A DNA stretch of 25,469 nt from contig JBMNUA010000010.1 of assembly GCA_050945995.1 (NCBI GenBank), positions 1-25,469 on the forward strand, given 5' to 3'. The translations under genes and the position numbers were made by a program. This DNA is from RUG11247 sp050945995. Its GTDB lineage: Bacteria; Bacillota; Clostridia; Christensenellales; Aristaeellaceae. The notes under the pieces were generated by a model. That model had not been told where the DNA came from and ran no database searches. It saw only the letters and a list, made by a program, of their open reading frames with translations. This document shows, piece by piece, positions 1-7,880 of this stretch (position 1 is its first letter; every line of letters begins with the position of its first letter).

Positions 1-2
1 TC

Positions 3-1448
3 ATCGCGTTTCCGGTATACGGGCATCTGTTGCCCGGCGCGCGCGACGACGCGGGCGAGCGGCGCGCGCTCGCGCCGCTTCCGGAAAGCGGCTTTGATCC
101 CGCGGGGATCGAGGCGTATTTCAACGATCGGTTTGCTTTCCGCGGGCGGATGGTCGCGCTCTACAATCGCATCACGGCGCAGGCAGGCGCGCGGATCATC
201 AACAACGTCGCCATCGGGCAGGACGGGTGGCTCTACTACACCGCCGACGGCTCGATCGAGGACATGCGGCGCGAAATCCATCACACGGAGGCGGAGCTTG
301 CCGCCATCTGCTCCGCGCAGCAGGAGGCGAAGGAGTACCTGGAATCGATGGGCATCGGGTACTATCTGATGATCTGCCCCGACAAGCACACGGTGTACCC
401 CGAATATCTGCCGAAGGAGTTGCAGGGGTATGCAGGCGAAACGCGCTTTGACGGGCTATATGCTGCGCTGACAGAGCACACCGACGTTGCGGTGATCGAC
501 ACGCGCCAAGCGGTGATCGACGAGAAGGCGCACCACGAGGTGTTCTACCACACGGACACGCATTGGAACGAGTACGGCGCGTTTGCGGGCTATCGGGAAC
601 TGATGGCGCGGATTGCGCAGGATTACCCGCATGTGCGGGTGATCGATGCTGCGGACTGCGAGGTGACCATCGACGCGGATTGGAACGAGGGCGACATGGC
701 GGAGTTCATCGGGCGGACGGATCTGACGGATGTGCATATCTCGCACGCCGTTGTGGATTCCGCGCTCGTTCAACTGGAGACGGCGTACCCGGAGACGAGC
801 GAGGACCCCGAGCGGGCGATCATATCGCTGATCAATCCCAATCGCCCGGACTTGCCCTCCGCGGTGGTGTTTCGCGATTCGTTTTGCAGGATGCTCTACC
901 CCATGCTCGCGGACAGTTTTTCGCGCGTGACATTCGTGTGGACGACGAGCGTGCTCGACCATGTGGTGCGCGGCGAGAACCCGGATTTGGTGATCATGGA
1001 ATATGTGGAGCGGTATAGCGGACAGGCGGTCAACGGCGTGCCCGCGCTAGAAGAAAAGCGCGTGCAATACGCGCCGGACGATGCGCTGCCCGCGCACATG
1101 GGGCTGATCCGCTCGAATGTGGATCATTTTGACGCGACTCGGCAGATCGGCATGGTGAGGGGCTGGGCGTTTGTGCCGACGCGCGAGGCGGTCGCCGGGG
1201 AGAAGCACATCGCATGGAAAAACGGCGACGCGGTGGTGTACTGCCAGACGGCGACCGCATTACGCCCGGATGTGACCGCGCACTTCGCGCAGTCGCTCAA
1301 GGGACTCAATGTCGATCAATCGGGATTTGAGGCGTATTTTGACCAATCGCAGCTGAGCGCGGGCACATGGCAGCTGATCGTGGTGATCGACGACGGCGCG
1401 GGCAGCGCAGGCTACGCGGAGTTGGGGAAGCGGCTGCGGATCGATTGA
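3..1448 (+). CDS. AlgX/DHHW-type SGNH acyltransferase-like protein (5' partial)
   Basis: The reading frame is open from the first in-frame codon at position 3, so the true start and probably an N-terminal membrane anchor lie outside the window. A TTG at 30 is only an internal option. The middle of the protein resembles the AlgX/AlgJ and DHHW families, which O-acetylate exported polysaccharides using an SGNH-hydrolase fold. Visible marks are PDKHTVYPEYLP (from about 378), an Asp-x-His motif in HTDTHWNEYG (codons 555-563) and a likely nucleophile Ser in FRDSF (codon 879-881). The last 110 or so residues form a separate, probably beta-rich region (GMVRGWAFVP onward) that I cannot assign. Such proteins usually work with a membrane-bound MBOAT acyltransferase; none is seen here, though the upstream side is missing. 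Family is fairly sure; substrate is unknown. Confidence 0.75.
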   Translation: MAFPVYGHLLPGARDDAGERRALAPLPESGFDPAGIEAYFNDRFAFRGRMVALYNRITAQAGARIINNVAIGQDGWLYYTADGSIEDMRREIHHTEAELAAICSAQQEAKEYLESMGIGYYLMICPDKHTVYPEYLPKELQGYAGETRFDGLYAALTEHTDVAVIDTRQAVIDEKAHHEVFYHTDTHWNEYGAFAGYRELMARIAQDYPHVRVIDAADCEVTIDADWNEGDMAEFIGRTDLTDVHISHAVVDSALVQLETAYPETSEDPERAIISLINPNRPDLPSAVVFRDSFCRMLYPMLADSFSRVTFVWTTSVLDHVVRGENPDLVIMEYVERYSGQAVNGVPALEEKRVQYAPDDALPAHMGLIRSNVDHFDATRQIGMVRGWAFVPTREAVAGEKHIAWKNGDAVVYCQTATALRPDVTAHFAQSLKGLNVDQSGFEAYFDQSQLSAGTWQLIVVIDDGAGSAGYAELGKRLRID

Positions 1449-1469
1449 CGAATTATGTTGAGGGTGCCG

Positions 1470-1545
1470 AACGCCCATTTCCGCCAGAATCACCGCAATA
1501 TATTGTGGGGAAATCGCAGGAAATGGGCGTTTGACATCCGAATCA
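1470..1545. repeat. Structured dispersed repeat, copy A (between convergent genes)
   Basis: A perfect 13-bp inverted repeat, AACGCCCATTTCC at 1470-1482 and its complement at 1519-1531, encloses a loop with the palindrome CAATATATTG (1496-1505). The stretch 1489-1545 closely matches 4861-4919 (copy B). It lies between the 3' ends of two convergent genes, so it could also act as a bidirectional transcription stop, but neither side carries a clear T-run. It fills essentially the whole gap between 1449 and 1546. Confidence 0.6.
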
Positions 1546-1546
1546 C

Positions 1547-2434
1547 TTATACGCGCCAGTTGTCCTCATACCCCGCTTGGGTGGATGTGAAATCAAAAAG
1601 CGTTTGCTTGCGGTCGGTCAAGCGGTAGTGCACCTCGCACGACGCGTTCTCGCGGATGAGCCGCGTCATGCCGCCGGCGACGGGCGCGCGCAAGAGCTGG
1701 GCGTCCGCCGCGCGCGGGGTGATCTCAAGCGTATAGCGACCTTGGCGCACGACGATCGCGCCGTCATCGTGCCTGCGAAAGCGCGCGCCTTTGTAGGTGG
1801 CGATGCGAATCTCCCTGCCCTCAGCATAGGTAAAGCCGATCACGCCGGTAAATTTCATACCGAGGTACGGGATGTCCGCCGCGGAGAGCATGAGGCTGCC
1901 GCCGTCAAACAGGCACTGCGTCCAGACATAGCGCGTGGGGAACGAGCGCCCGCGGTCGCCCTCGATATAGCCCAAATCGCCGAAGAAGCGATGGGGCGTG
2001 CCGTTGATCGTCAAATCGCCGTCCACGGTATGGCAAAAACTTGCGACGAGGTGGCGGCATTCCAGAAAGGGCGCGCGCCGGAAGGGGCCCATGATGTCCG
2101 TCTCCGGGCGCGCGAATTCGCCGAACGCGAGCGCGCCGGACACTTTCAAATCCGGCGTATCGATGCGCAGCACGCAGCCCGTTTCGGAAAACACGTTTTC
2201 GCCGACCGAAACGGAGCGGGCGTGCGCGTCCGCGTGAAATGCCGAGGCAGGGTATTCGATGTGATGCGCCCGCTCGTTGGTGATGATTTGAACAGACGCT
2301 GAAGCCTGACCCGCCGCGTCCACATGGAACGCGGGGATCAGCGCGACGGTTTCGATATCATTTTGCTGCTTGACATACCAGCCTTCAAAGTACGAGCGCC
2401 GCTTGTGCGCGCCGTGAAAGAACCGCGCCGCCAT
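1547..2434 (-). CDS. Tocopherol cyclase-like family protein
   Basis: A 295-residue soluble protein with the hallmarks of the bacterial relatives of plant tocopherol cyclase (PF14249-like): RRSYFEGWYVKQQ near the N terminus and GDLGYIEGDRGRSFPTRYVW in the middle. No signal peptide or membrane span is apparent. The plant enzyme closes the chromanol ring of vitamin E; in anaerobic Firmicutes no tocopherol is expected, so the bacterial family is best treated as of unknown function, perhaps lipid binding. The ATG start at 2434 has a GGGGGG ribosome site six bases upstream that lies inside a small hairpin. It stands alone: the next gene upstream ends at 2511 and the gene downstream is convergent. 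Family assignment is confident, function is not. Confidence 0.75.
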   Translation of the reverse strand: MAARFFHGAHKRRSYFEGWYVKQQNDIETVALIPAFHVDAAGQASASVQIITNERAHHIEYPASAFHADAHARSVSVGENVFSETGCVLRIDTPDLKVSGALAFGEFARPETDIMGPFRRAPFLECRHLVASFCHTVDGDLTINGTPHRFFGDLGYIEGDRGRSFPTRYVWTQCLFDGGSLMLSAADIPYLGMKFTGVIGFTYAEGREIRIATYKGARFRRHDDGAIVVRQGRYTLEITPRAADAQLLRAPVAGGMTRLIRENASCEVHYRLTDRKQTLFDFTSTQAGYEDNWRV

Positions 2435-2440
2435 GTTTCG

Positions 2441-2455
2441 CCCCCCTATCGGGGG
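2441..2455 (-). promoter_or_regulatory. Hairpin covering the ribosome-binding site of the tocopherol cyclase-like gene
   Basis: Read on the minus strand, CCCCC (2455-2451), a four-base loop and GGGGG (2446-2442) form a short GC hairpin. The G-run is the only plausible Shine-Dalgarno, six bases before the ATG at 2434. Folding would hide it, which suggests translational control, but a five-pair hairpin may be incidental in DNA this GC-rich. Confidence 0.3.
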
Positions 2456-2510
2456 TAGTATGGGTGCGAAACGGCGGCGGTAAACAGAGTTTTATGATTT
2501 TTGGCGCGGT

Positions 2511-2987
2511 TTAGTCGCCCACGGGATCGGCGACGGGGGTGTTTGCGTCGCTCAAACGCCTGGGCGCAACGATGGTTTTGCACGCGGGGCATTCGTACTT
2601 CGCGCCGTCGAGCGCGCCCGAGGCGAGAAATACCTTGCCGCAGGACGGGCAGAGCGCGGGCACGCGCACCTTCTTGGGCGCGTCCGCGGGGTTTTTGATC
2701 AGCCGAAGCGGCTCTTCGCCGGGGAAGCCGTCGAAGCCGTCCTCATCGAAATCCGCCGCGTCGTCGTCGTCGTGGATGCCCTCGAGCTCGCTTAAATCAT
2801 CGTCGATGCTCTCGACATAATCGTTCAATTCGCCGAGCAGATCGTCGAGCGCCTCCGTACGGTCGGCGAGATCGCTGAGCAGCGACACGATGCCGCCGAT
2901 GAGCTGGTCTTTGGGGTCCGAATCATCGAGCTTCATCGCGGAGACGAGCCCCTCCAGATAGCCGGCCTTTTTTCGGATCGATTCCAT
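2511..2987 (-). CDS. CD1247-like N-terminal domain protein with C-terminal zinc ribbon
   Basis: A 158-residue protein in two parts. The N-terminal 70 residues (MESIRKKAGYLEGLVSAMKL onward) are helical and match the domain named after Clostridioides difficile CD1247, common in Clostridia and of unknown role. A very acidic linker (about residues 60-92) follows. The C-terminal part is a four-cysteine zinc ribbon with C113-x2-C116 and C133-x2-C136. The ATG at 2987 is supported by GGAGGG seven bases upstream. The gene follows efp in the same direction but is separated from it by an intrinsic terminator, so it may be transcribed by read-through or by a weak promoter I could not define. Function unknown. 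Confidence 0.8.
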   Translation of the reverse strand: MESIRKKAGYLEGLVSAMKLDDSDPKDQLIGGIVSLLSDLADRTEALDDLLGELNDYVESIDDDLSELEGIHDDDDAADFDEDGFDGFPGEEPLRLIKNPADAPKKVRVPALCPSCGKVFLASGALDGAKYECPACKTIVAPRRLSDANTPVADPVGD

Positions 2988-3025
2988 GGAAACGCCCTCC
3001 TCTATGCTTCAATCATGTAAGATAG

Positions 3026-3047
3026 CAAAAAGGGCCGGAAAGCCCTT
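3026..3047 (-). terminator. Rho-independent terminator after efp
   Basis: On the minus strand AAGGGC, a six-base loop and GCCCTT are followed by a run of Ts. It begins about 23 bases after the efp stop codon and precedes the CD1247-like gene start at 2987. Confidence 0.7.
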
Positions 3048-3069
3048 CTATGCATGCGCCCGCTCGGAA

Positions 3070-3630
3070 TTAGGCGCGACCCAGATATTCGCCGCCCTCG
3101 CGGGTGTCGATTTTGAGAACGTCGCCCTCGTTGATAAACAGCGGCACCTGGATGGTCAGCCCCGTCTCGAGGGTGGCGGGCTTTGTGGTGTTGGTGGCGG
3201 TGTCGCCCTTGAAGCCGGGCTCGGTGGTGACGACGGCGAGTTCCACGAAGTTGGGCGCGGCGACGGAGAACGGCGCGCCCTTGAAAAAGCGCACGGTGAC
3301 GTTGGTGTTCTCCTTGACAAAGGGTATGGCGTCCTCGACCTGATCATGCGTGAGCATGAGCTGATCGTAGGTTTCAACGTCCATGAAGTAGTACATGTCA
3401 TCCGCGGTGTAGAGGTACTGCATTTCCTTGGTTTCGATGTGCGCGCGCGCCATCTTATCGGTGGGGTTAAACGTGCGCTCAATCGTCGCGCCGGTCATGA
3501 TATTTTTGAGCTTCGTGCGAACAAACGCCGCGCCCTTCCCGGGCTTGACGTGCTGAAACGATACGACGGACCAAACGCCGTTGTCCATCTCCACGGTCAA
3601 GCCGTTTCTAAAATCGCCCGCGTTGATCAT
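3070..3630 (-). CDS. efp: Translation elongation factor P
   Basis: A 186-residue full-length EF-P. It has the expected three beta-barrel domains: an N-terminal KOW-like domain with the loop KPGKGAAF, where K32 is the conserved lysine that some bacteria modify, then a central OB domain and the C-terminal domain ending LKIDTREGGEYLGRA, the family's usual C terminus. EF-P binds between the P and E sites of the ribosome and relieves stalling at polyproline stretches. The ATG at 3630 has GGGAGGG seven bases upstream. It lies 24 bases after the Xaa-Pro peptidase gene, a pairing common in Firmicutes (compare yqhT-efp of Bacillus), and is followed by a terminator. No epmA/epmB-like modification gene is in the window. 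Confidence 0.97.
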   Translation of the reverse strand: MINAGDFRNGLTVEMDNGVWSVVSFQHVKPGKGAAFVRTKLKNIMTGATIERTFNPTDKMARAHIETKEMQYLYTADDMYYFMDVETYDQLMLTHDQVEDAIPFVKENTNVTVRFFKGAPFSVAAPNFVELAVVTTEPGFKGDTATNTTKPATLETGLTIQVPLFINEGDVLKIDTREGGEYLGRA

Positions 3631-3654
3631 GTGGATTCCCTCCCAAATGTTTCT

Positions 3655-4719
3655 CTATCGCTCAATCAGCTGCTTCGGCGCATCGATCGGATCGATGTAA
3701 CCGTCTGGCGTGATCAAAACCATATCTTCGATCCGGCAGCCGCCCAGCCCCGGAATGTAGAGCCCCGGCTCGACGGTGAGCACATGCCCGGGCTCGAGCA
3801 CGGTTTGGCTGCCGCGCGCGAAGCGCGGCCCTTCGTGGATGAACAGCCCCACGCCGTGACCGAGCGAGTGCCCGAAGCGACCGGGGTATTTGCCGTCCAG
3901 ATAATCGCGGGCGATTTTGTCGATGTCGCCGCAGATTTTGCCGGGCGCGATGGCGTCCAAGCACATCAGCTGCGCATCGAGCACCGCCTGGTAGACAGCG
4001 CGCAGCTCCGCGCTCACCCTGCCAAAGCCTATCGTGCGCGTCATGTCGGAAAGATATCCGCCGGTGGACGCGCCAAAATCAAGCGTGAGCAATTCGCCCG
4101 GGGCGACCTTGTGGTCGGAGGGCGTGGCGTGCGGCAAAGAGCCGTTCACGCCCGCGCAGGCGATGGTGTCAAACGCGTTTTTTTCGGAGCCCAGCCGGAG
4201 CATCTCGTAATCGAGCCGGATTTGGATCTCCTTTTCGGTCATGCCGACCTCGACCCATTCGAGCAAATCCAGAAACGCCGCGCAGGCGATGCGCGCCGAT
4301 TCGCGGATGTTCGCAAGCTCATCCGCGTCCTTGATCTCGCGCAGCCGCTCGATCGCGCCCGACATGCTGACAAGCGGTTTGCCCGCGAGCGCGGATTGAA
4401 GCGACGCGTGCGCGTCAAAGGTGATGTAGTCCGTCTCCGTCGCGGCGGCGGCAGCGGCAAACTCCTCCATGAGTTCGGCGATGACCGCATGCGCAGAGCG
4501 CGCCGCGCTCGTCTCCTCCACGCGCCAGTCGGGCGCTTCGCGCGCCGCCTGCTCGACGTAGCGAAAATCCGTCACCACCACGCGCGCGCCCCGCGCGACA
4601 AACAAGCAGCCCTCGCCCGTGTAGCCCGAAAGCCAGCGCATGTTCTCGGGGCGGAATACGACCGCCGCGTCGGCTTCCAGATCGGGGAGCAGGCGCAATA
4701 CTTTATCAAATCGTTCCAA
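3655..4719 (-). CDS. Xaa-Pro peptidase, M24 family
   Basis: A 354-residue cytoplasmic metallopeptidase with the creatinase-like N-terminal domain (about 1-125) and the pita-bread M24 catalytic domain (about 130-350). All five metal ligands of the family are visible: D214 in LLTLDFG, D225 in LSDMTRT, H288 in SLGHGVGLFIHEGPRF, E317 in TVEPGLY and E331 in RIEDM. It removes an N-terminal residue preceding proline. The start is a TTG at 4719; GGAGG eight bases upstream decides it and no in-frame ATG is nearby. It is the first gene of an operon with efp, and its own promoter lies in the gap at 4751. The exact specificity (aminopeptidase P versus dipeptidase) cannot be fixed, but the length fits the short YqhT/YpdF type. 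Confidence 0.93.
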   Translation of the reverse strand: MERFDKVLRLLPDLEADAAVVFRPENMRWLSGYTGEGCLFVARGARVVVTDFRYVEQAAREAPDWRVEETSAARSAHAVIAELMEEFAAAAAATETDYITFDAHASLQSALAGKPLVSMSGAIERLREIKDADELANIRESARIACAAFLDLLEWVEVGMTEKEIQIRLDYEMLRLGSEKNAFDTIACAGVNGSLPHATPSDHKVAPGELLTLDFGASTGGYLSDMTRTIGFGRVSAELRAVYQAVLDAQLMCLDAIAPGKICGDIDKIARDYLDGKYPGRFGHSLGHGVGLFIHEGPRFARGSQTVLEPGHVLTVEPGLYIPGLGGCRIEDMVLITPDGYIDPIDAPKQLIER

Positions 4720-4750
4720 ATGAATTGCCTCCGTTTATCGATACGCGTTT

Positions 4751-4759
4751 ATTCTAACA
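4751..4759 (-). promoter_or_regulatory. Probable extended -10 promoter for the Xaa-Pro peptidase-efp operon
   Basis: On the minus strand TGTTAGAAT gives an extended -10 (TG-n-TAGAAT) about 32 bases before the TTG start. I see no good -35, as expected for an extended -10 promoter. Confidence 0.45.
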
Positions 4760-4810
4760 CAGAGGCACATAAAAATCCAGTACCGGCGCGCATGTATGTT
4801 GCGGGCGCAA

Positions 4811-4919
4811 AAGCCCCATCCCCATCGAAAACACCACCATATATTGTGTTTATTGCCGATAATCTGCACAATATATTGTGGATCAATCGCGGGAAACGGG
4901 GTTTTGGCATCCGAATCAA
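4811..4919. repeat. Structured dispersed repeat, copy B
   Basis: Positions 4861-4919 closely match copy A at 1489-1545, including the shared CATCCGAATCA end and the ATATATTGTGG core. Here the core is a perfect 14-bp palindrome, CACAATATATTGTG (4867-4880), and a second half copy (CCATATATTGTG) lies near 4837-4848. An imperfect stem pairs GCAAAAGCCCC near 4816 with GGGGTTTTGGC near 4899. It lies between the aspartokinase stop and the Xaa-Pro peptidase promoter. The remainder of this gap (4735-4959) shows no gene. Confidence 0.6.
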
Positions 4920-4959
4920 CCATCGCCGCGCGACGGAAGAATTTACGACAGGGGCGGTT

Positions 4960-6009
4960 TTAAGCGCGCCGCGCGATGCGCCAACAGACCTCAAACGCCG
5001 CGCGCGCAGCGGCTTTCGCATGATACTCGGGGCAGACGATGGCGATGGTATCCCCCGCGCGCGTGACGGCGGCTTCGGGTGGCATGTGCGAGGTGACGGC
5101 ATCCGCGCAGCGCGCGTCCGCGCCGATGAGCGTGAGCCGGCACATGCCCGCGGCGCACTTCGTCATCGCCAGAAAGGGCAAATGGCTGTGCGCGAATGGG
5201 GAGATGCGCGTGCCGGGCGCGGATGGCTTAAATGTGTTTTTGATGTAGATCGGGATCGCGAGCCGCTCAACGGGCGCGATGCTGTCGTGATGGAGCACGC
5301 CCGCGCCCAGCCGCGAAAACGCGCGCGCCTGGCGATAGCTCATGGATTCGATCACGGGGCTGTCGTCCACCAGGCGCGGATCGGCGGCGTAAAAGCCATC
5401 GACATCCGTCCAATTTTCGTAGGCGCGCGCCTTGAGCGCCGCCGCGACATGCGCGCCGCAGATGTCCGAGCCGCCGCGCGGGAAGGTGGCGATGCGACCC
5501 TGCGCATCCGAGCCGTAGAAGCCGGGGACGACCGCGCCCGCGGCGGGCAGATTGCGGATGCGCGCGTAGGTCTCGCGCTCATCCAGCACGCCGTTATCAA
5601 ACAGGAAGATGTCCTTGGAATCCACAAACGGCAGCCCGATCAGCTCCGCGAGCATCATGGCGCACAGCCATTCGCCGCGGCTGGCGGACATATCGCGCCC
5701 GACGGCGGCGGCTTCGGGCAGGCTCGCAAGCTCGGGAGCATACGAGCGCAGCTTCAGCCCGCGCGCGATGCCCTCGAACACATCCCGCACGTCCCGCAGC
5801 GCATCATCGCGCGCCTGACCTTCGGCGGCGTATGCGCCGATCAGCCGATCTGTAACTTTGATATCCTCCGGGAACCGCTTGCCCGGCGCGGATACCACTA
5901 TGTACCTTCTGCGCGGATCGGCGCGTATGATGCTGCGAACTTGAAGAAAGCGGCTCGCGTCCGCCAGAGAAGTCCCGCCGAATTTACAAACTATCGGTAT
6001 ATCGCGCAT
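4960..6009 (-). CDS. Aspartate kinase, short form with reduced ACT region
   Basis: Phosphorylates aspartate, the first step to lysine, threonine, methionine and diaminopimelate. The amino-acid-kinase domain is intact: VCKFGGTS at the N terminus, RGGSDICGAHVAAAL near residue 185, WTDVDGFYAADPRLV and the closing IYIKNTFKPSAPGTRI. Aspartokinases usually run 400-450 residues with two ACT domains; this one has 349 and only about 65 residues after the catalytic domain, which resemble one degenerate ACT domain (MCRLTLIG ... DTIAIVCPEYHAKAAARAAFEVCW). Feedback control may be altered, which is inference. Two ATGs compete: 6015 is only two bases from GGAGG, whereas 6009 is eight bases from it, so 6009 is preferred. 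It is transcribed alone, divergently from the ABC exporter. Confidence 0.9.
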   Translation of the reverse strand: MRDIPIVCKFGGTSLADASRFLQVRSIIRADPRRRYIVVSAPGKRFPEDIKVTDRLIGAYAAEGQARDDALRDVRDVFEGIARGLKLRSYAPELASLPEAAAVGRDMSASRGEWLCAMMLAELIGLPFVDSKDIFLFDNGVLDERETYARIRNLPAAGAVVPGFYGSDAQGRIATFPRGGSDICGAHVAAALKARAYENWTDVDGFYAADPRLVDDSPVIESMSYRQARAFSRLGAGVLHHDSIAPVERLAIPIYIKNTFKPSAPGTRISPFAHSHLPFLAMTKCAAGMCRLTLIGADARCADAVTSHMPPEAAVTRAGDTIAIVCPEYHAKAAARAAFEVCWRIARRA

Positions 6010-6089
6010 ACGCATCCCCTCCGCAGGTCATGTTTCATCGTATGCCGGGCACAAAAAAGCGTGAGCCGGGGCGGACTTCGGCACGGAGC

Positions 6090-6118
6090 ATAGTATCTGC
6101 ACCATGGCGCGCTACCAA
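6090..6118 (-). promoter_or_regulatory. Putative promoter for aspartate kinase
   Basis: Minus strand TTGGTA (6118-6113), 17-base spacer, TACTAT (6095-6090). Four of six matches in each hexamer. It would give a leader of roughly 75 bases. Confidence 0.4.
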
Positions 6119-6151
6119 CGGTTGAAATTGCTGGAAAGGCGGGCGGGCGTG

Positions 6152-6160
6152 TGGTATAAT
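6152..6160 (+). promoter_or_regulatory. Extended -10 promoter for the ABC exporter/methyltransferase operon
   Basis: TGGTATAAT is a perfect extended -10 (TG-n-TATAAT) 26 bases before the ATG at 6186. No convincing -35 sits at the right distance. A long G-run at about 6170-6177 serves as ribosome site. Confidence 0.65.
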
Positions 6161-6185
6161 CCGGGTCAATGGGGGGGATGCTTCG

Positions 6186-7880
6186 ATGAAATCGCAGTTA
6201 AGGCGGCAACTGGTCGCGGGCAACAAGGCAAACCTCGCGATGTCGGTGTTCGCGATGCTGCTCGGCGGCGCGCTGAGCATCGCGATCGCGTTTATCTTAA
6301 AAGAGCTCATCGAGGGGATGGAAGGGCGCGACTGGCACGGCATGTACCGCGGGGTTGCGATCACCGTGGGGTATGTGGTCGCATTCCTTTTATTTACATT
6401 GATTCAGCGCAGCTTCAAGAACCGGTTCATCCTCCATGCGTTGCGCCAGTACAAAGCGCATGTGTTTCGGCGGGTGCTGGGCAAATCGATCGGCGAATTC
6501 GGACCGGCGTCGTCCGCCAAGCTGTTGTCGGCGTTCTCGAACGACTTAAACTCGATTGAGAACAACTATTTGGGCGGCGGGCTGGAGCTGATCCTCCAAA
6601 TCGTACTGTTTGTGGGCGCGCTGGGGGCGATGCTGTTTCTCAACCCGATCATGACCGCGGGCGTGGTGGTGGTGATCAGCGTGCCGGCGTTTCTCACGAT
6701 GCGCTACGGGCACAGGCTCGTCGCGCGCGAGCGCGAGACATCCGACAAAAACGAGGGCTTTGTCGATCAGATGAAGGATTTGCTCGGCGGGTTTGTGGTG
6801 ATCAAGGCGTTCAAGGCGGAGCGCGAGGTGACGGGGCTGTTTGAGCGCAAGAACCGCGAGCTGGAGGAGACGAAGCGCCGCAGGCGGCAGACGAACGACA
6901 CGCTCGGGGCGATGTCGATGTTCTCGGCGATGCTGGTTTTGATCGTGATCTTCGTGTTGGGCGCGGTGTTTGTGATCCGGGACGTGATGACGATCGGCGC
7001 GGTGCTGGCGTTTGTGCAGCTGTCGAATTACATCATCGGACCGATCGAGCGCATCGTATCGCTGCGGAGCAATTTCGTGGCGGCGGGCAAGCTGATCGAC
7101 AAATTGGAGGAGACGATCGAGCACAAGGACGCGGGCGGCGCGCGGGCGCGGTTGGAGGGTTTTTCCGATCAAATCGCATTTCAAAACGTGTCGTTTGCAT
7201 ATGAGGCGGGAACAAACGCGCTCAACGATGTGTCGTTTGCCTTTGAAAAGGGGAAGAGCTATGCGATTGTCGGCGCGAGCGGGTCGGGAAAATCGACGAT
7301 GCTCAAGCTGCTGCTCGGCTATTCGCCCGATTACGCGGGCAGCATCGCCATCGACGGCTGCGAGCTGCGCGATGCCGACCTCGATTCGCTCTACGACATC
7401 GTTTCGGTGATCGAGCAGGGCGTGTTCCTGTTTGACGAGAGCATCATCGACAACATCACGCTGTTTAAGAAGTTTCCGCAGGAGAAGGTCGAGCGCGCCG
7501 TCGCGCGCGCGGGGCTCAGCGAGTTGATCGCGACGAAGGGCGCGCAGTACGACTGCGGCGAGGGCGGCGCGAACCTGTCCGGCGGCGAGAAGCAGCGCGT
7601 GTCCATCGCGCGCTGTCTGGTGCGCGAGACGCCGGTTTTGCTCATGGACGAGGCGACCGCCGCGCTCGACAACGCGACCGCGGAATCGGTGATGGACGCG
7701 ATCCTCGACATCGACGGTTTGACGCGCATCATCGTGACGCACAAGCTGGACGCGCATTTGATGGCGCGCTATGACGCGATCCTGGTGATGCGAAACGGCG
7801 AGATCGCGGAGACGGGGCGGTTTGACGATTTGATGGAGCGCAAGGGCTACTTCTACTCCCTGCACCGCGTGACGCAATGA
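6186..7880 (+). CDS. ABC exporter, fused permease and ATPase (half-transporter)
   Basis: A 564-residue half-transporter expected to work as a dimer in the cytoplasmic membrane. An exporter-type transmembrane domain with about six helices (residues 15-300) is followed by one nucleotide-binding domain (about 330-564). Walker A is GASGSGKST (363-371), the Q-loop is at Q411, the signature LSGGEKQ is at 464-470, Walker B VLLMDE at 484-489 and the switch histidine at H519. All catalytic residues are present, so it should hydrolyse ATP. Substrate cannot be told from sequence. The ATG has a strong G-rich ribosome site. Its stop overlaps the start of an AviRa-like rRNA methyltransferase by four bases (ATGA), which suggests drug or toxin export. 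Confidence 0.95.
   Translation: MKSQLRRQLVAGNKANLAMSVFAMLLGGALSIAIAFILKELIEGMEGRDWHGMYRGVAITVGYVVAFLLFTLIQRSFKNRFILHALRQYKAHVFRRVLGKSIGEFGPASSAKLLSAFSNDLNSIENNYLGGGLELILQIVLFVGALGAMLFLNPIMTAGVVVVISVPAFLTMRYGHRLVARERETSDKNEGFVDQMKDLLGGFVVIKAFKAEREVTGLFERKNRELEETKRRRRQTNDTLGAMSMFSAMLVLIVIFVLGAVFVIRDVMTIGAVLAFVQLSNYIIGPIERIVSLRSNFVAAGKLIDKLEETIEHKDAGGARARLEGFSDQIAFQNVSFAYEAGTNALNDVSFAFEKGKSYAIVGASGSGKSTMLKLLLGYSPDYAGSIAIDGCELRDADLDSLYDIVSVIEQGVFLFDESIIDNITLFKKFPQEKVERAVARAGLSELIATKGAQYDCGEGGANLSGGEKQRVSIARCLVRETPVLLMDEATAALDNATAESVMDAILDIDGLTRIIVTHKLDAHLMARYDAILVMRNGEIAETGRFDDLMERKGYFYSLHRVTQ

Noticed and set aside
2986..6093. A 1035-codon plus-strand open frame
   Set aside because: It runs antisense across efp, the Xaa-Pro peptidase and aspartokinase, all recognisable genes; long antisense frames are expected at this GC content.
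6546..7877. A 443-codon minus-strand open frame
   Set aside because: It is antisense to the ABC exporter, Arg/His-rich, with no recognisable motif.
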